Shown: positions 47,479 through 57,198 of the stretch, piece by piece | Position numbering within the stretch: position 1 is the first letter of the stretch | Layout of the letters: each line of letters begins with the position of its first letter | From: Xenophilus sp. AP218F | GTDB lineage: Bacteria > Pseudomonadota > Gammaproteobacteria > Burkholderiales > Chromobacteriaceae | Reading direction: 5' to 3' | Assembly: GCA_002213445.1 (NCBI GenBank) | Contig: NJIE01000003.1 | Location: 248,001-312,000, forward strand | DNA length: 64,000 bases | The notes under the pieces: generated by a model | Databases searched by the model: none | What the model was told of the DNA's origin: nothing | The model's input: only the letters and a program-made list of their open reading frames with translations | Position numbers and translations under genes: made by a program

Positions 47479-48327
47479 TTACCACCCACGCCACCCCACC
47501 GCTTCCAACTGGCAACTCGCGTCCAGCGCGCCGCTGCGTACAAAGGCGCGAGGTTGTTGCTTGAGGTTGAAGACGCGGAACAGGTGGTATTGGCTGGCGT
47601 GCGCTTGCGAGAACAACAGCTCGTTGCGGCTGAGGTAGAACGGTGTTTCTGCCGCCAGCGTGGTGGTTTTGACTTCGATGAAGCGTTCTCTGCTGTCGGT
47701 ATTGAACGAGAGGATGTCAAAGCCTGCGCCGTCGCCTCGGGTTTTGGCGATGTGTTCCACTTTGGCCGCCAGCAGGTCGTGCCCGGCGCGTTCCAACCGC
47801 TGTTGTTCATAGCTCAGCACCAGCTGTTCCCCCGCCAGGCCCAGCGCTGCGTTGCGGGCTTCGCGAGCGCTGTAATCTACTGCCAGGAAAGGGCGCTGTA
47901 GCTGATACGGCGCGGGGCTTTCTTGCACGCTGCGAGTGTCGGGCGTGGGAGCGGGGGTGATGAAATGCTGCCAATCCAGCACGCCAGGCGTAGCTGGGGG
48001 CTGGTCGGCGTGGCGGGCGATGAGCTGTTGCAGCTCGCCGTGTTGTTCCAGCCAGTCCACGATATGCAGCGCCAGCGCGGCTTGGCGGTTGCCCATAGGC
48101 TTGTAACCGATGATCCACGGCTGGCCGATATCACGCAGTACGGCGCTGATGTTTTGGTGTTTGAATTCAACAGAACTGCGGTTTCGGCCCGGCAGTTTGG
48201 CGAGCAAGGCGCGGTTGTGGGCGGCTTTGTTATAGCGCTGGCCGCACAGCTCCAGCGTGAGCATGGCCATGTAATCGGCAACGATGAGTTGGATTTCTGC
48301 TTGCGTCCAGGGGTTTGCTGCGGCCAT
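47479..48327 (-). CDS. DUF3883 nuclease-fold protein
   Basis: 282 residues. The C-terminal 130 residues are a DUF3883 domain with a PD-(D/E)XK-like core: LGLAGEQLVLSYEQQRL (Glu), GFDILSF (Asp) and RFIEVKTTT (Glu-x-Lys). The N-terminal part, WTQAEIQLIVADYMAMLTLE, is a helical segment common before such domains in genomic islands. DUF3883 proteins often stand alone near restriction systems. It lies between the DUF1484 gene and recQ, reading leftward. Confidence 0.75.
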   Translation of the reverse strand: MAAANPWTQAEIQLIVADYMAMLTLELCGQRYNKAAHNRALLAKLPGRNRSSVEFKHQNISAVLRDIGQPWIIGYKPMGNRQAALALHIVDWLEQHGELQQLIARHADQPPATPGVLDWQHFITPAPTPDTRSVQESPAPYQLQRPFLAVDYSAREARNAALGLAGEQLVLSYEQQRLERAGHDLLAAKVEHIAKTRGDGAGFDILSFNTDSRERFIEVKTTTLAAETPFYLSRNELLFSQAHASQYHLFRVFNLKQQPRAFVRSGALDASCQLEAVGWRGW

Positions 48328-48538
48328 CGGTTTGCTTTTGGGTTGATCAGCTCATTAGCGTATGTTTCGCACAATTTCCATGCAATACGTTTTTGTTTTT
48401 ATGCCGGCAGTCTTGATCTGGATTGGATCGCAGCAAACCTGCTGCGCCAGCCGCCCTTTCTGCCGGTATTTGTCGCCTTGCCGCCCGCCCCAGTTGTTAT
48501 CATCCCCTCTCCCGTCCACTCCTTCCTGAAAGGCCGCC

Positions 48539-50467
48539 ATGTCCTCACCTTCCACTTCGCTTGACGCCGCGCTGGCCCAGGTTTTCGGTTTTTCCGGCTT
48601 TCGCGGCGGCCAGCGCGAGGTGGTGCAGGCGCTGCTGGATGGCCATTCGGCGATGGCGATTTTCCCCACCGGCTCCGGCAAGTCGCTGTGTTACCAGCTG
48701 GCGGCGACGCAGTTGCCGCATCTGACGCTGCTGATCTCGCCGCTACTGGCGCTGATGCGCGACCAGCTGGCGTTTTTGCAGGCCAAGGGCATTGCGGCGG
48801 CGGCGATTGATTCCACCCAAAGCCGCGATGAGGCGCAGCGGGTGATGGCGGATGCGCGCGCCGGCCGCCTCAAGGTGCTGATGGTGTCGGTGGAACGATT
48901 GAAAAACGAGCGCTTCCGCCGCTTCATCGCCGAGGTGCCGCTGTCTTTGCTGGTGGTGGACGAGGCGCATTGCATCTCCGAGTGGGGGCACAATTTCCGC
49001 CCGGATTACCTCAAGCTGCCGCAGTACCGCCAGCAATTGAACATTCCGCAGGTGTTGCTGCTCACCGCCACTGCCACGCCGGCGGTGATGCAGGACATGG
49101 CGCGGCGGTTTGATATCGCGCCCGAACACGTCACCGTCACCGGCTTTTACCGCCCGAATCTGCACCTGCACGTGCGCGCGGTAGCGCAGGCCGACAAGGA
49201 CGCCATGCTGCTGCAACTGCTTGGCCGCACCCCCGGCGCGGCCTGCGTGGTGTACGTCACCCAGCAGCAAACGGCTGAGACCCTGGCCGCCAGGCTGCAG
49301 GCGCAGGGCATCGCCGCCGCCGCGTACCATGCCGGGCTGGACAGCGAACTGCGCGAGCGGATTCAGGACGACTTCATGCGCGGGGCCACGCCGGTGATCG
49401 TCGCGACGATTGCTTTCGGGATGGGCATAGACAAGGGCGACATCCGGCAGGTGATCCATTACGACCTGCCCAAGTCGGTGGAGAACTACAGCCAGGAAAT
49501 CGGCCGCGCCGGGCGCGATGGCGAGCTGTCGCTGTGTACGCTGCTGGGCAACCGCGACGGCCTGCACGTGCTGGAAAACTTTGTTTACGGCGATACGCCG
49601 CAATGGGCGTCCATCAGGCACGTGTTGCAGCGCATCCGCGACGAGGCGCAAAACGGCCAGTGGGAGATGACGCTGTACGGGCTGTCGGCCGACAGCAATA
49701 TCCGCCAATTGCCGTTAAAAACCTTGTTGGTGTATCTGGAAGTGCAGGGCGTGCTGCAGGCGCAGTACAGCTATTACAGCGAGTATCGCTTCCAGCTGCG
49801 CGAGGACGAAGACGCGCTGCTGGCGCATTTCAAGGACGAGCGGCGCGAGTTTGTCGCCGCGCTGTTGGCGCACAGCAAACTGGGGCGCAGCTGGCACGCC
49901 TTTGATTTTGAATCTTTCCTGCAGGCCTTCCCCGGCCAGCGCCAGCGCGCGGTGACGGCGCTGGAATTCATGGACGAACGCGGCTGGCTGACGCTGGAAA
50001 CCAAGCAGATGACCGAGGTGTACGCGGTAAGCGACGCCGCGTTTGACGTGGAGGCGCTGGCCGCCAGCCTGCATGCGCAGTTTCAGGCGCGCGAAGACAG
50101 CGAACTGGCGCGCTTGCAGCAGATGCTGCGGCTGTTCGAGACCGAGACTTGCCTGAGTTACGCGCTGGCCAGCTACTTTGGCGACGCCGCCGCGCCGCGC
50201 GAGTGCGGCCACTGCCTGGCGTGCCGCGGCAAACCGGCGCGCTTGCCCGCTGCGCCAGCCTTGCCTACTTTGCACGCGGATGGCATGCGCGCCGCGCTGG
50301 CCAGCCTTGCCGAGAAACTGGGCGACGAGCCGGACGCGCATCTGGCGGCGTGCTTCCTGTGCGGCATCACCCTGCCGCTGCTCACCAAGCTGCGCGCCTC
50401 CCGGCTGCCGGGCTTTGGCCAGCTGGCGCGTTACCCCTTCGCCGAGGTGCGCGCCGCTTTGCGCTGA
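48539..50467 (+). CDS. RecQ-family ATP-dependent DNA helicase
   Basis: 642 residues. FRGGQREVV is the family motif 0, FPTGSGKSLCYQ is Walker A, VVDEAHCISEWGH is motif II, and the QEIGRAGRDG motif closes the helicase core. The zinc-binding cysteines C-x2-C-x2-C near ECGHCLACRG are present. Compared with classical RecQ the C-terminal part is divergent and there is no clear HRDC. It acts in recombination and repair. Confidence 0.9.
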   Translation: MSSPSTSLDAALAQVFGFSGFRGGQREVVQALLDGHSAMAIFPTGSGKSLCYQLAATQLPHLTLLISPLLALMRDQLAFLQAKGIAAAAIDSTQSRDEAQRVMADARAGRLKVLMVSVERLKNERFRRFIAEVPLSLLVVDEAHCISEWGHNFRPDYLKLPQYRQQLNIPQVLLLTATATPAVMQDMARRFDIAPEHVTVTGFYRPNLHLHVRAVAQADKDAMLLQLLGRTPGAACVVYVTQQQTAETLAARLQAQGIAAAAYHAGLDSELRERIQDDFMRGATPVIVATIAFGMGIDKGDIRQVIHYDLPKSVENYSQEIGRAGRDGELSLCTLLGNRDGLHVLENFVYGDTPQWASIRHVLQRIRDEAQNGQWEMTLYGLSADSNIRQLPLKTLLVYLEVQGVLQAQYSYYSEYRFQLREDEDALLAHFKDERREFVAALLAHSKLGRSWHAFDFESFLQAFPGQRQRAVTALEFMDERGWLTLETKQMTEVYAVSDAAFDVEALAASLHAQFQAREDSELARLQQMLRLFETETCLSYALASYFGDAAAPRECGHCLACRGKPARLPAAPALPTLHADGMRAALASLAEKLGDEPDAHLAACFLCGITLPLLTKLRASRLPGFGQLARYPFAEVRAALR

Positions 50468-50654
50468 CGCGTCCCGGCATCCAGACACCTCGCCAAGCCC
50501 AAGGCCTCGTCGCTCCGCGCCCGCGCATGCGAACGCGGCCACTCCTGCATCGGCCTACGCCCTTGCGGCGCGCGCCGCCTGACAACAGCCCTGGGCCGCG
50601 ATGGCCGCCTGTTTGAGTTGGCTCAATGAGGGAGGCCAGCTTTTCCATAATAAT

Positions 50655-50673
50655 GATAATAATTATCGTTATC
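50655..50673. promoter_or_regulatory. Fur box upstream of heme genes
   Basis: GATAATAATTATCGTTATC matches the Fur consensus at 16 of 19 positions. It lies 12 bp before the assigned hutW start, so bound Fur would block both transcription and loading of ribosomes. Confidence 0.85.
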
Positions 50674-50684
50674 ATTTGTATGGA

Positions 50685-52073
50685 ATGACACTCCCAAACC
50701 CGAATCCGTCTTCACGCCCGATCGAGGCCTGGCTGCGCCCCGGCGACGCGCTGCCCGCCGCCTTCGACAAGCGGCAGGCGCTGATGCCGATGTGGGGCGC
50801 GCAGCCGCTGGCGCAGCCGCAGTGGGCCGACGCCTGGCAAACCATGCTCGCCACACCCATAGCGGAACGATCGCTGGCTTACGTTCACATCCCCTTTTGC
50901 GCCAACCGCTGCGTCTTTTGCGGCTTTTACCGCAACGCCTGGCAGGAGCAGCGCGGCAAACCGTATGTTGACCGCCTGATAGCCGAGCTGGCGTCCGAAG
51001 CGAGCCAGCGGCCGCCCGGCGGCAGCGTCAGCGCGCTCTACCTTGGCGGCGGCACCCCTACGGCGCTGGCGGCAGCCGATCTTGCCCGGTTGCTGGCGGC
51101 GGCCAGGCAATGCCTGCCGCTGACAGCGGATTGCGAAATCACCGTGGAAGGCCGCATCTCCCATTTCAGCCCGGACAAGGCGCAAGCCTGCCTGGCAGCC
51201 GGGGCCAATCGCCTTTCCATCGGCGTGCAAAGCTTTGACAGCCGGCTGCGCCGCCGCCTGGGCCGCCAGCACGGCGGGGAGGAGGCGGCCGGCTATCTGC
51301 GGCAATTGTGTCGCCGCACCCAGGCGGTGGTGGTGGCCGACCTGATGTTCGGCCTGCCCGGCCAGGACGATGCCAAGTGGGCCCACGATATCGACACCGC
51401 ACTGTCTTTAGGCTTATCCGGCCTCGACTTGTACGCCTTCAACTGCTTCCCCGGCCTGCCGCTCAATCGCATGCTGGAAAAAGGCGCGCTGCCGCCCCTG
51501 CCCGGGCTGGCAACCCAGGCGCGCCATTACGCCTACGCGGTGCGCCGCCTGGAGGATGCCGGCTGGACGCAGCTGAGCAACAGCCACTTCGCCAGCCCCG
51601 ATAGCCGCGAGCGCAATCGCTACAACCGCGCCATCAAGTCCGGACGCGACTGCCTGGCCTTCGGCTCCGGCGCGGGCGGCTGCCATGCCGGCCACAGCTA
51701 TCAGGTGCAAGGCGAGCTGGCCGACTACCTGGCCACGCCGGCGGATAGCAAACCGCTGGGCTTCATCGCCGGCGTCGGCCCGCAGAAACAGACGCTGAGC
51801 CTGATACAGGGCGCGCTGGAGCAAGGCACGTTTTCCCTGGCCGCCTTCGCCGCCTTCCCTCTGATGCTGAACCAGCTGCGGCGCTGGCAAGCGCAAGGCC
51901 TGCTGACGCTGCGGCACGATGCCGTCCAATTGAGCATAGCCGGGCGATTCTGGGCGCCGACCCTGATCCGCGAGCTGGCCATGCTGACCTCCACTCAACA
52001 GGAAACGATATGCCCTCCACACGCCATGCCCATGCCGCGCCCGCGCTCGATCCCGAACGCAAGGCCGAACTGA
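50685..52073 (+). CDS. hutW: Radical SAM heme-utilization protein HutW/ChuW-like
   Basis: 462 residues. IPFCANRCVFCGFYRN gives the Cys72-x3-Cys76-x2-Cys79 cluster that binds [4Fe-4S] and S-adenosylmethionine, followed by YLGGGTPTAL as in HemN-type proteins. ChuW/HutW opens the heme ring without oxygen and frees iron. ATG 50685 gives a normal N-terminus (MTLPNPNPSS) but has no good ribosome site; the true start could be slightly downstream. The last 22 codons overlap hutX. Confidence 0.85.
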   Translation: MTLPNPNPSSRPIEAWLRPGDALPAAFDKRQALMPMWGAQPLAQPQWADAWQTMLATPIAERSLAYVHIPFCANRCVFCGFYRNAWQEQRGKPYVDRLIAELASEASQRPPGGSVSALYLGGGTPTALAAADLARLLAAARQCLPLTADCEITVEGRISHFSPDKAQACLAAGANRLSIGVQSFDSRLRRRLGRQHGGEEAAGYLRQLCRRTQAVVVADLMFGLPGQDDAKWAHDIDTALSLGLSGLDLYAFNCFPGLPLNRMLEKGALPPLPGLATQARHYAYAVRRLEDAGWTQLSNSHFASPDSRERNRYNRAIKSGRDCLAFGSGAGGCHAGHSYQVQGELADYLATPADSKPLGFIAGVGPQKQTLSLIQGALEQGTFSLAAFAAFPLMLNQLRRWQAQGLLTLRHDAVQLSIAGRFWAPTLIRELAMLTSTQQETICPPHAMPMPRPRSIPNARPN

Positions 52074-52558
52074 GCCGGAAGCTGGCCGCCAATCCCGGCC
52101 TGATTCTGGAACAGTTGGCGCAAACCCAGCAATGCCCGCTGGCCAGCGTGATCGAGTGCCTGCCCGCCGCCATGTGGCGCAAAATGCCGGGCGCGCGCTT
52201 TGTCGAGATCATGCAGGCCGTCGCCGGCTGGCAAACGCCGGTCACCCTGCTCATCCACAGCGCCGACGCCATTCTGGAATTCACCGGCCCGCTGCCGGCT
52301 GGCGAGATCGGCCACGGCTTCTACAATCTGCGCGGCGGCAACGGCCTGCACGGCCACTTGCGCCATCAGAACTGCGCAGCCATCTACCTGCTGGAACGCC
52401 CGTTCATGGGCAAGGCCACCGCCAGCCTGAACTTCTGCAACCCGGCCGGCGAAGCGATGTTCAAGATTTTTGCCGGCCGCGACGCCGGCGGCAACCTGCT
52501 GGCCGAGCAACTGGCGGCGCTGCGGGCCCTGGCGCATCGCCACGAGGACGACGCATGA
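52010..52558 (+). CDS. hutX: Cytosolic heme-carrier protein HutX
   Basis: 182 residues. The HutX/ChuX pattern is clear: LAANPGLILEQLAQ near 25, GHGFYNLRGGNGLHGHL near 103 and FMGKATASLNFCN. It carries heme to degrading enzymes. AGGA seven bases ahead of ATG 52010 supports the start even though it overlaps hutW by 64 bp. The stop overlaps the next start in ATGA. Confidence 0.9.
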   Translation: MPSTRHAHAAPALDPERKAELSRKLAANPGLILEQLAQTQQCPLASVIECLPAAMWRKMPGARFVEIMQAVAGWQTPVTLLIHSADAILEFTGPLPAGEIGHGFYNLRGGNGLHGHLRHQNCAAIYLLERPFMGKATASLNFCNPAGEAMFKIFAGRDAGGNLLAEQLAALRALAHRHEDDA

Positions 52559-53180
52559 CCCGACACGATCTGCTGTTATTCGGCGGCGCGGCCAACACCG
52601 GCCTGCATCTGGTCCGCCACGCCCGCGCGCGCGGCCTGAGCGTGGCCTGCATGATAAGGGAGGGACGGGACGCCAACGCCGCCGCCAGCCTTGGCGCGAC
52701 GGTGGTGCGGGGCGATGCCTGGCTTGCCGCCGACTGCCGGCGCGCGCCGTGATCAGCCTGCTGGGCGGGAAGGACGCCAACGGCCGGCGGGTAGACGCCG
52801 CGGGCAACATCAATGCCATCAATGCCGCAGCGGAGTGGCGCCACGGCCTGCCGTTTCTGCTGCTGACCTCCCTGGGTTGCGACGAACAGTTCGCCGACAT
52901 GCCGCCTGCCGTCCAGCAGGCGCTGGGCGAAGCGCTGCGCGCCAAAACCCTGGCCGAGCGATGCTTGCGCGCCAGTCCTCTGGCCTGGGCCATCGCCCGC
53001 CCCGGCGGGCTGAGCCATCAGGACGGTATCGGCCGTTACCGCCTCGCCGCGTCCCCGCTGCCCGGCCGGGCGCCCTATCTGTCGCGCAGCGACGTGGCGC
53101 TGGCCGCGCTGGACCTGCTGGCCGACGCCACGCGGCAAAAACAGGCCTGGACGATTCTGGCGGCAGACCCGGAGCCGTAG
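52555..53180 (+). pseudogene. ChuY-like NAD(P)H reductase, frameshifted
   Basis: The first part, from ATG 52555, encodes a Rossmann start (LLLFGGAANTGLHLVRHARA) and ends early at TGA 52752. The rest (AVISLLGGKDANGRRVD, then FLLLTSLGCDEQF and RPGGLSH) continues in another frame to 53180. One base is missing in the GC-repeat CCGGCGCGCGCC near 52736-52748. With it restored, the product would be a 208-residue anaerobilin reductase of the ChuY family, partner of HutW. A sequencing error is a real possibility. Confidence 0.75.
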
Positions 53181-53213
53181 ACGGATCGCGGGTTGAACGC
53201 CGCCGGACTAGCT

Positions 53214-53756
53214 TCAGATCTGGCGATCCGGCTCGCGTCGCTCCCGGGCCGGGCCGGCGGCGCTGAACGTCTCCATTTTCAGCAGGGGGGGCGAGTACAG
53301 GTGCAGCGTGACCAGATTCCGCTCATGCGCGTTGCTGATCCGGTGGATGTCCTGATGCTCGTTGACCGCCAGACTCCCCGCCGCCAGCCGACGGGTGATG
53401 CCGGGCAGCGCCGCGCCGTCCGGCGCGGCGGTGAAAACGGTTTCGCTGGCGATGCCCTCGACCACCAGCACGCCGCAACGGCTGCCGTGATGATTGTGGA
53501 TGCGGCTTTGCTGGCCAGGCAGCCAGCAGAGCAGCAGGAGCTCGAAACAATCGTTGGCGAAGATCCGGTTGCGGCAATAGCTGGCCGGATCGAAACGGCG
53601 GTGCCGAGCCAACGCCTCCGGCTCCAGCCTCAGCGAGCGGTAGAAATCCAGAATCTGCTGACGGCCAAGCGCGCTTTGCAACGCGATCAACTCGCCGATG
53701 GCGGCGTCCAGCGGCAGGAGGCCTGCGGCGGCCTCAGGCGGAGGCAGAATGGACAT
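53214..53756 (-). CDS. Cysteine dioxygenase
   Basis: 180 residues of the type I cysteine dioxygenase cupin family. Iron ligands are His87, His89 (in RIHNHHGSRCG) and His138 (in DIHRISN). Cys94 and Tyr154 match the residues that form the Cys-Tyr crosslink in animal enzymes, and many bacterial forms lack this Cys. It oxidises cysteine to cysteine sulfinate. AAGGAG precedes ATG 53756; the frame extends upstream without a ribosome site. Confidence 0.85.
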   Translation of the reverse strand: MSILPPPEAAAGLLPLDAAIGELIALQSALGRQQILDFYRSLRLEPEALARHRRFDPASYCRNRIFANDCFELLLLCWLPGQQSRIHNHHGSRCGVLVVEGIASETVFTAAPDGAALPGITRRLAAGSLAVNEHQDIHRISNAHERNLVTLHLYSPPLLKMETFSAAGPARERREPDRQI

Positions 53757-53975
53757 GGGCTTCTCCTTGCGGCAAGTGGACTGGCATGGGCGGGCGCTTG
53801 GCTCGGCGTTGCGGCGAGCGTCGATCGGCCGGAATGGCGCTGCTGACAAGAATATCGGCTATTTTTTGAAATATTGAACAAGCTTTTTCGCGCCATTTTG
53901 GAATAAGGCGCGGCGGCATTGCCGCTATCGCAGCGCCGGAGCGCGCGCTCCGCATCCGGCGTCAACGCCGGGCCC

Positions 53976-54716
53976 CTAGCGCTCGCCCAATATCCTGGCC
54001 AGCGCGGCCGCGGACGGCATCCCCTGCGCCTTTTGCAATACGCCCTGATCGTCGCGGTAATAAATGGCCGGGGTGGCAAAGACGCCCAGTCTTTCCATCA
54101 ACTGCTGATTGCCGGCCAACTGCTTGTCCACCGCCGGCGGAACGACGGCCAGCGGGCGGACGCCGGCTTGGGGCGGCGCGGCCTCGTGGCGTTGCAGCGC
54201 GGCGGCCGGGTCGGGATCGGCCAGCAGCGCGGCGGCCTTGCCGCGGCTATCCGGGGCGATCACCGCCACCAGCACGTGGCGCAGCTGCGCCTTGCCGGCG
54301 GCCACCCACGGCCGGGCGGCCTGCCAGAACTGGCGGCAGTAGCCGCAATTGGCGTCGGTGAATACATACGCCACGCGCGGCGCGGCGGCGTCGCCGTCCC
54401 CCACCCAGGCGCTGGCGGCCAGCTGTTGCCAGATGGCGTCGCCGAACTGCTTGTCCACCACGGCGGGGTTCCATTTCTCGCCCCGGGCGTCGGTCATCGC
54501 GCCGACGATGGCCTGCCGGCCGTCGGGCGTGAGATACAGCGTTTGCGGGCGGCCCAGGTAGAGCGCGGCGTAGCCGGTCATGCCGGCCGGGCCGGGAAAG
54601 CTGCCCAGGATTTCATAGCCCTGCTGCTCCAGCGCGGCGATGGGCGCGGGCAAGGCGGCGGCATGGAGGCTGGCGGGCAGGGCCAGCAGCAGCGGCCAGA
54701 GGCGTAACGGAGTCAT
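53976..54716 (-). CDS. dsbG: Thiol:disulfide interchange protein DsbG-like
   Basis: 246 residues. A signal peptide (LWPLLLALPASLHAAALP) is followed by the dimerization region (IAALEQQGYEILGSFPG, typical of DsbG) and a thioredoxin domain with FTDANCGYCRQFW, so the active site is CGYC rather than CPYC. A periplasmic isomerase or sulfenic-acid reductase. ATG 54716 starts the signal peptide; the open frame extends 74 codons further without support. Confidence 0.85.
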   Translation of the reverse strand: MTPLRLWPLLLALPASLHAAALPAPIAALEQQGYEILGSFPGPAGMTGYAALYLGRPQTLYLTPDGRQAIVGAMTDARGEKWNPAVVDKQFGDAIWQQLAASAWVGDGDAAAPRVAYVFTDANCGYCRQFWQAARPWVAAGKAQLRHVLVAVIAPDSRGKAAALLADPDPAAALQRHEAAPPQAGVRPLAVVPPAVDKQLAGNQQLMERLGVFATPAIYYRDDQGVLQKAQGMPSAAALARILGER

Positions 54717-54899
54717 AGGCGGTCCTTTGCGGAAAATCGCGGCGGCAAGCAATGGCAGACTGGACGCGCGGCGGCCAGTTCCGCGCAGTTTGGCCAAAGC
54801 GGACGCAAACGCCCGCCGGCGGAGTAAAATGGCGCTTTCTGCGCCCAACTCATACCATTTGCATAACAGCCGCGCGCGGCTGTTCAGAAAGGAAAACCG

Positions 54900-56177
54900 A
54901 TGTCCCGCAATCTGGAACTGTTTGAACGTGGCAAGCAAGTCATCCCCGGCGGCGTCAACTCGCCGGTGCGCGCCTTTGGCCAGGTGGGCGGCACGCCGCG
55001 CTTCGTCAAGCGCGCCGAAGGCGCTTACTTCTGGGACGCCGACGACAAGCGGTATCTGGATTACGTGGGCAGCTGGGGCCCGGCCATCCTAGGCCACGCC
55101 CATCCGGACGTGGTGCGCGCGGTGCAGGAAGCGGCGTCCGGCGGCTTGTCCTTCGGCGCGCCCACCGAAGGCGAAGTGCTGATCGCCGAGGAAATCTGCA
55201 AGCTGCTGCCGTCGGTGGAGCAGGTGCGCTTGGTCAGCTCCGGCACCGAGGCGACGATGAGCGCCATCCGTCTGGCGCGCGGCTTCACCGGCCGCGATCT
55301 GATCGTCAAGTTCGAAGGCTGCTACCACGGCCACTCCGACAGCCTGCTGGTGAAAGCCGGCTCCGGCCTGCTGACCTTCGGCAACCCCTCCTCCGGCGGC
55401 GTGCCGGCCGATTGCACCAAGCACACCCTGGTGCTGCAGTATAACGACCCGCAACAGCTGGCCGACACCTTCCGCGAACTGGGCGACAAGATCGCCTGCG
55501 TGATTCTGGAGCCGGTGGCCGGCAATATGAACCTGGTGCAGCCCACGCCGGCATTCGTCCAGGCGCTGCGCGGCCTGACCGAGCAATACGGCGCGGTGCT
55601 GATTTACGACGAAGTGATGACCGGCTTCCGCGTGGCGCTGGAATGCGCGCAGGGCCTGCACGGCATCAAGCCCGACCTCACCACGCTGGGCAAGGTGGTG
55701 GGCGGCGGCATGCCGCTGGCGGCCTTTGGCGGCCGGGCCGACATCATGGCCAGCATCGCGCCGCTGGGCAACGTCTACCAGGCCGGCACCCTGTCCGGCA
55801 ACCCGCTGTCGGTGGCCGCCGGCCTCGCCACCCTCAAGCTGATCCAGCAGCCGGGCTTCCACGCCACGCTTGGCGCGCGCACCGCGCGTCTGGCCGCCGG
55901 CTTCGCCCAGGCCGCCCGCAGCGCCGGCGTGACCATGAGCACCGACAGCGTGGGCGGCATGTTCGGCTTCTACTTCAGCGCCGCCGCGCCCAAGTCCTAC
56001 GCCGAAGCCACCCGCTGCGACATCGACGCCTTCAAGCGCTTTTTCCACGCCATGCTGGATGAAGGCGTCTACCTCGCGCCGTCAGCCTACGAAGCGGGCT
56101 TCACCTCCATCGCCCACACCGACGAGCTGATCGAGGACACCATCGCCGCCGCCGGCCGCGCGCTGGCCCGGATTTAG
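54900..56177 (+). CDS. hemL: Glutamate-1-semialdehyde 2,1-aminomutase
   Basis: 425 residues. The fold-type I PLP enzyme shows [27 protein letters not shown] and the Schiff-base lysine in [18 protein letters not shown]. It makes 5-aminolevulinate in heme synthesis. AAAGGAAA precedes ATG 54900. A terminator hairpin follows, cut from its T tract by an IS element. Confidence 0.97.
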   Translation: MSRNLELFERGKQVIPGGVNSPVRAFGQVGGTPRFVKRAEGAYFWDADDKRYLDYVGSWGPAILGHAHPDVVRAVQEAASGGLSFGAPTEGEVLIAEEICKLLPSVEQVRLVSSGTEATMSAIRLARGFTGRDLIVKFEGCYHGHSDSLLVKAGSGLLTFGNPSSGGVPADCTKHTLVLQYNDPQQLADTFRELGDKIACVILEPVAGNMNLVQPTPAFVQALRGLTEQYGAVLIYDEVMTGFRVALECAQGLHGIKPDLTTLGKVVGGGMPLAAFGGRADIMASIAPLGNVYQAGTLSGNPLSVAAGLATLKLIQQPGFHATLGARTARLAAGFAQAARSAGVTMSTDSVGGMFGFYFSAAAPKSYAEATRCDIDAFKRFFHAMLDEGVYLAPSAYEAGFTSIAHTDELIEDTIAAAGRALARI

Positions 56178-56206
56178 GTTAGCCGCAACTAGTCAGCTGA
56201 TACATT

Positions 56207-56234
56207 TTAAAGAGGAGCATGTACTCCTCTTTAA
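56207..56234 (+). terminator. hemL terminator stem, disrupted by IS5-family insertion
   Basis: TTAAAGAGGAG (56207-56217) pairs with CTCCTCTTTAA (56224-56234). The insertion starts right after the stem. The bases that would have followed (TTTACAC) now lie at 57102 on. Confidence 0.75.
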
Positions 56235-56240
56235 GAGCGG

Positions 56241-56753
56241 CTAACAAAATTTCTCGATAACCCGTAAGCAAATCAAGGAGAAAGCCAGCTTCAGCAACGC
56301 GTAATGCGTATCTAACCGATGTTCAAAGCGAATACGTAGCTTGCCAAACCCCGCCAGCCACGCATGCGTTCGCTCAACCACCCAGCGATGCCGACCAAGC
56401 CTTTCGCGGCTTTCCACGCCTCGATGGGCAATGCGGGCCTGAATGCCTCGTCCTCGAAGGTGGTCGCGACAACGGCGGTAGTCGTAGCCTTTGTCGGCGT
56501 GTAGCCGGTCCGATCGTTTCCGCGGCTGGCCCGGTAAGCCGGGGATGGCCGGGATGGCATCGATCAATGACTCAAACACCATCAAGTCATGCCGGTTGGC
56601 TCCAGTAACACACAGCGCCAAGGGCAGGCCACGGCGATCTACGACGATGTGCCGTTTGCTGCCGAGCTTGCCGCGGTCGGTGGGATTGGGGCCAGTTTGT
56701 TGGCCCCCCGGGGGCTGGCAACACTCGCCCCGTCGATGCCGGCCCGACTCCAA
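56241..56753 (-). CDS. IS5-family transposase, second frame (OrfB)
   Basis: Carries the remainder of the DDE domain: GPNPTDRGKLGSKRHIVVD, LHADKGYDYRR (second Asp) and HRWVVERTHAWLAGF (Glu). Expressed as a fusion with OrfA by frameshifting; its own N-terminal 15 residues are out-of-frame reading and probably not used. Confidence 0.85.
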   Translation of the reverse strand: MESGRHRRGECCQPPGGQQTGPNPTDRGKLGSKRHIVVDRRGLPLALCVTGANRHDLMVFESLIDAIPAIPGLPGQPRKRSDRLHADKGYDYRRCRDHLRGRGIQARIAHRGVESRERLGRHRWVVERTHAWLAGFGKLRIRFEHRLDTHYALLKLAFSLICLRVIEKFC

Positions 56754-57082
56754 TCAATTTGATCGTGTTGGCGCAGTTGTATCAGCAGGGCTAGATGTAG
56801 ACGATCCCAAACGCCTAGTGCCTGCCAGTCCCGCAGTCGTCGCCAGCAGGTCATGCCGCTGCCGAAGCCCAGTTCCTGAGGCAGGTCCTCCCATGAGATA
56901 GCTGTGGTGAGGACAAATAGGATGCCGTTCAGAGCCGCCCGATCATCCAGACGGGGACGGCCTCTGCCACGGTGACGAGGTGGCTGGGGAAGCAACGGTT
57001 GTAAGATTTCCACAGTTTCTGGGTGACAAGTTGACGTCTCATGCCCGTCTGACAAGGCTTGGCACCTACTTATTCTGGCCAT
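56639..57082 (-). CDS. IS5-family transposase, first frame (OrfA)
   Basis: 147 residues: the N-terminal DUF4096-type domain (RPRLDDRAALNGILFVLTT, ELGFGSGMTCWRRLRDW) and the first Asp in GIDGASVASP. The frame shifts into OrfB at a C5G6-type run near 56704-56714 (minus strand CCCCCGGGGGG), joining ASVASP to QQTGPNPTDRG. Confidence 0.85.
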   Translation of the reverse strand: MARISRCQALSDGHETSTCHPETVEILQPLLPQPPRHRGRGRPRLDDRAALNGILFVLTTAISWEDLPQELGFGSGMTCWRRLRDWQALGVWDRLHLALLIQLRQHDQIDWSRAGIDGASVASPRGANKLAPIPPTAASSAANGTSS

Positions 57083-57198
57083 TTTTGTTAGCCGCTCTTA
57101 ATTTACACACAAAGCAACCAATTATCCTGTTAATATGCCAGTTTTTATTCATTTAAAGTTTCTTATTCCAAAAGATTATCAATGAAAGGCTGGACTCT

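Larger units (their letters stand above)
56235..57097. mobile_element. IS5-family (IS427-like) insertion sequence
   Basis: 863 bp with perfect 15-bp inverted ends GAGCGGCTAACAAAA and a TTAA duplication at 56231-56234 and 57098-57101. Two overlapping minus-strand frames encode the transposase through a frameshift, usual in the IS427 group. Looks intact. Confidence 0.9.
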
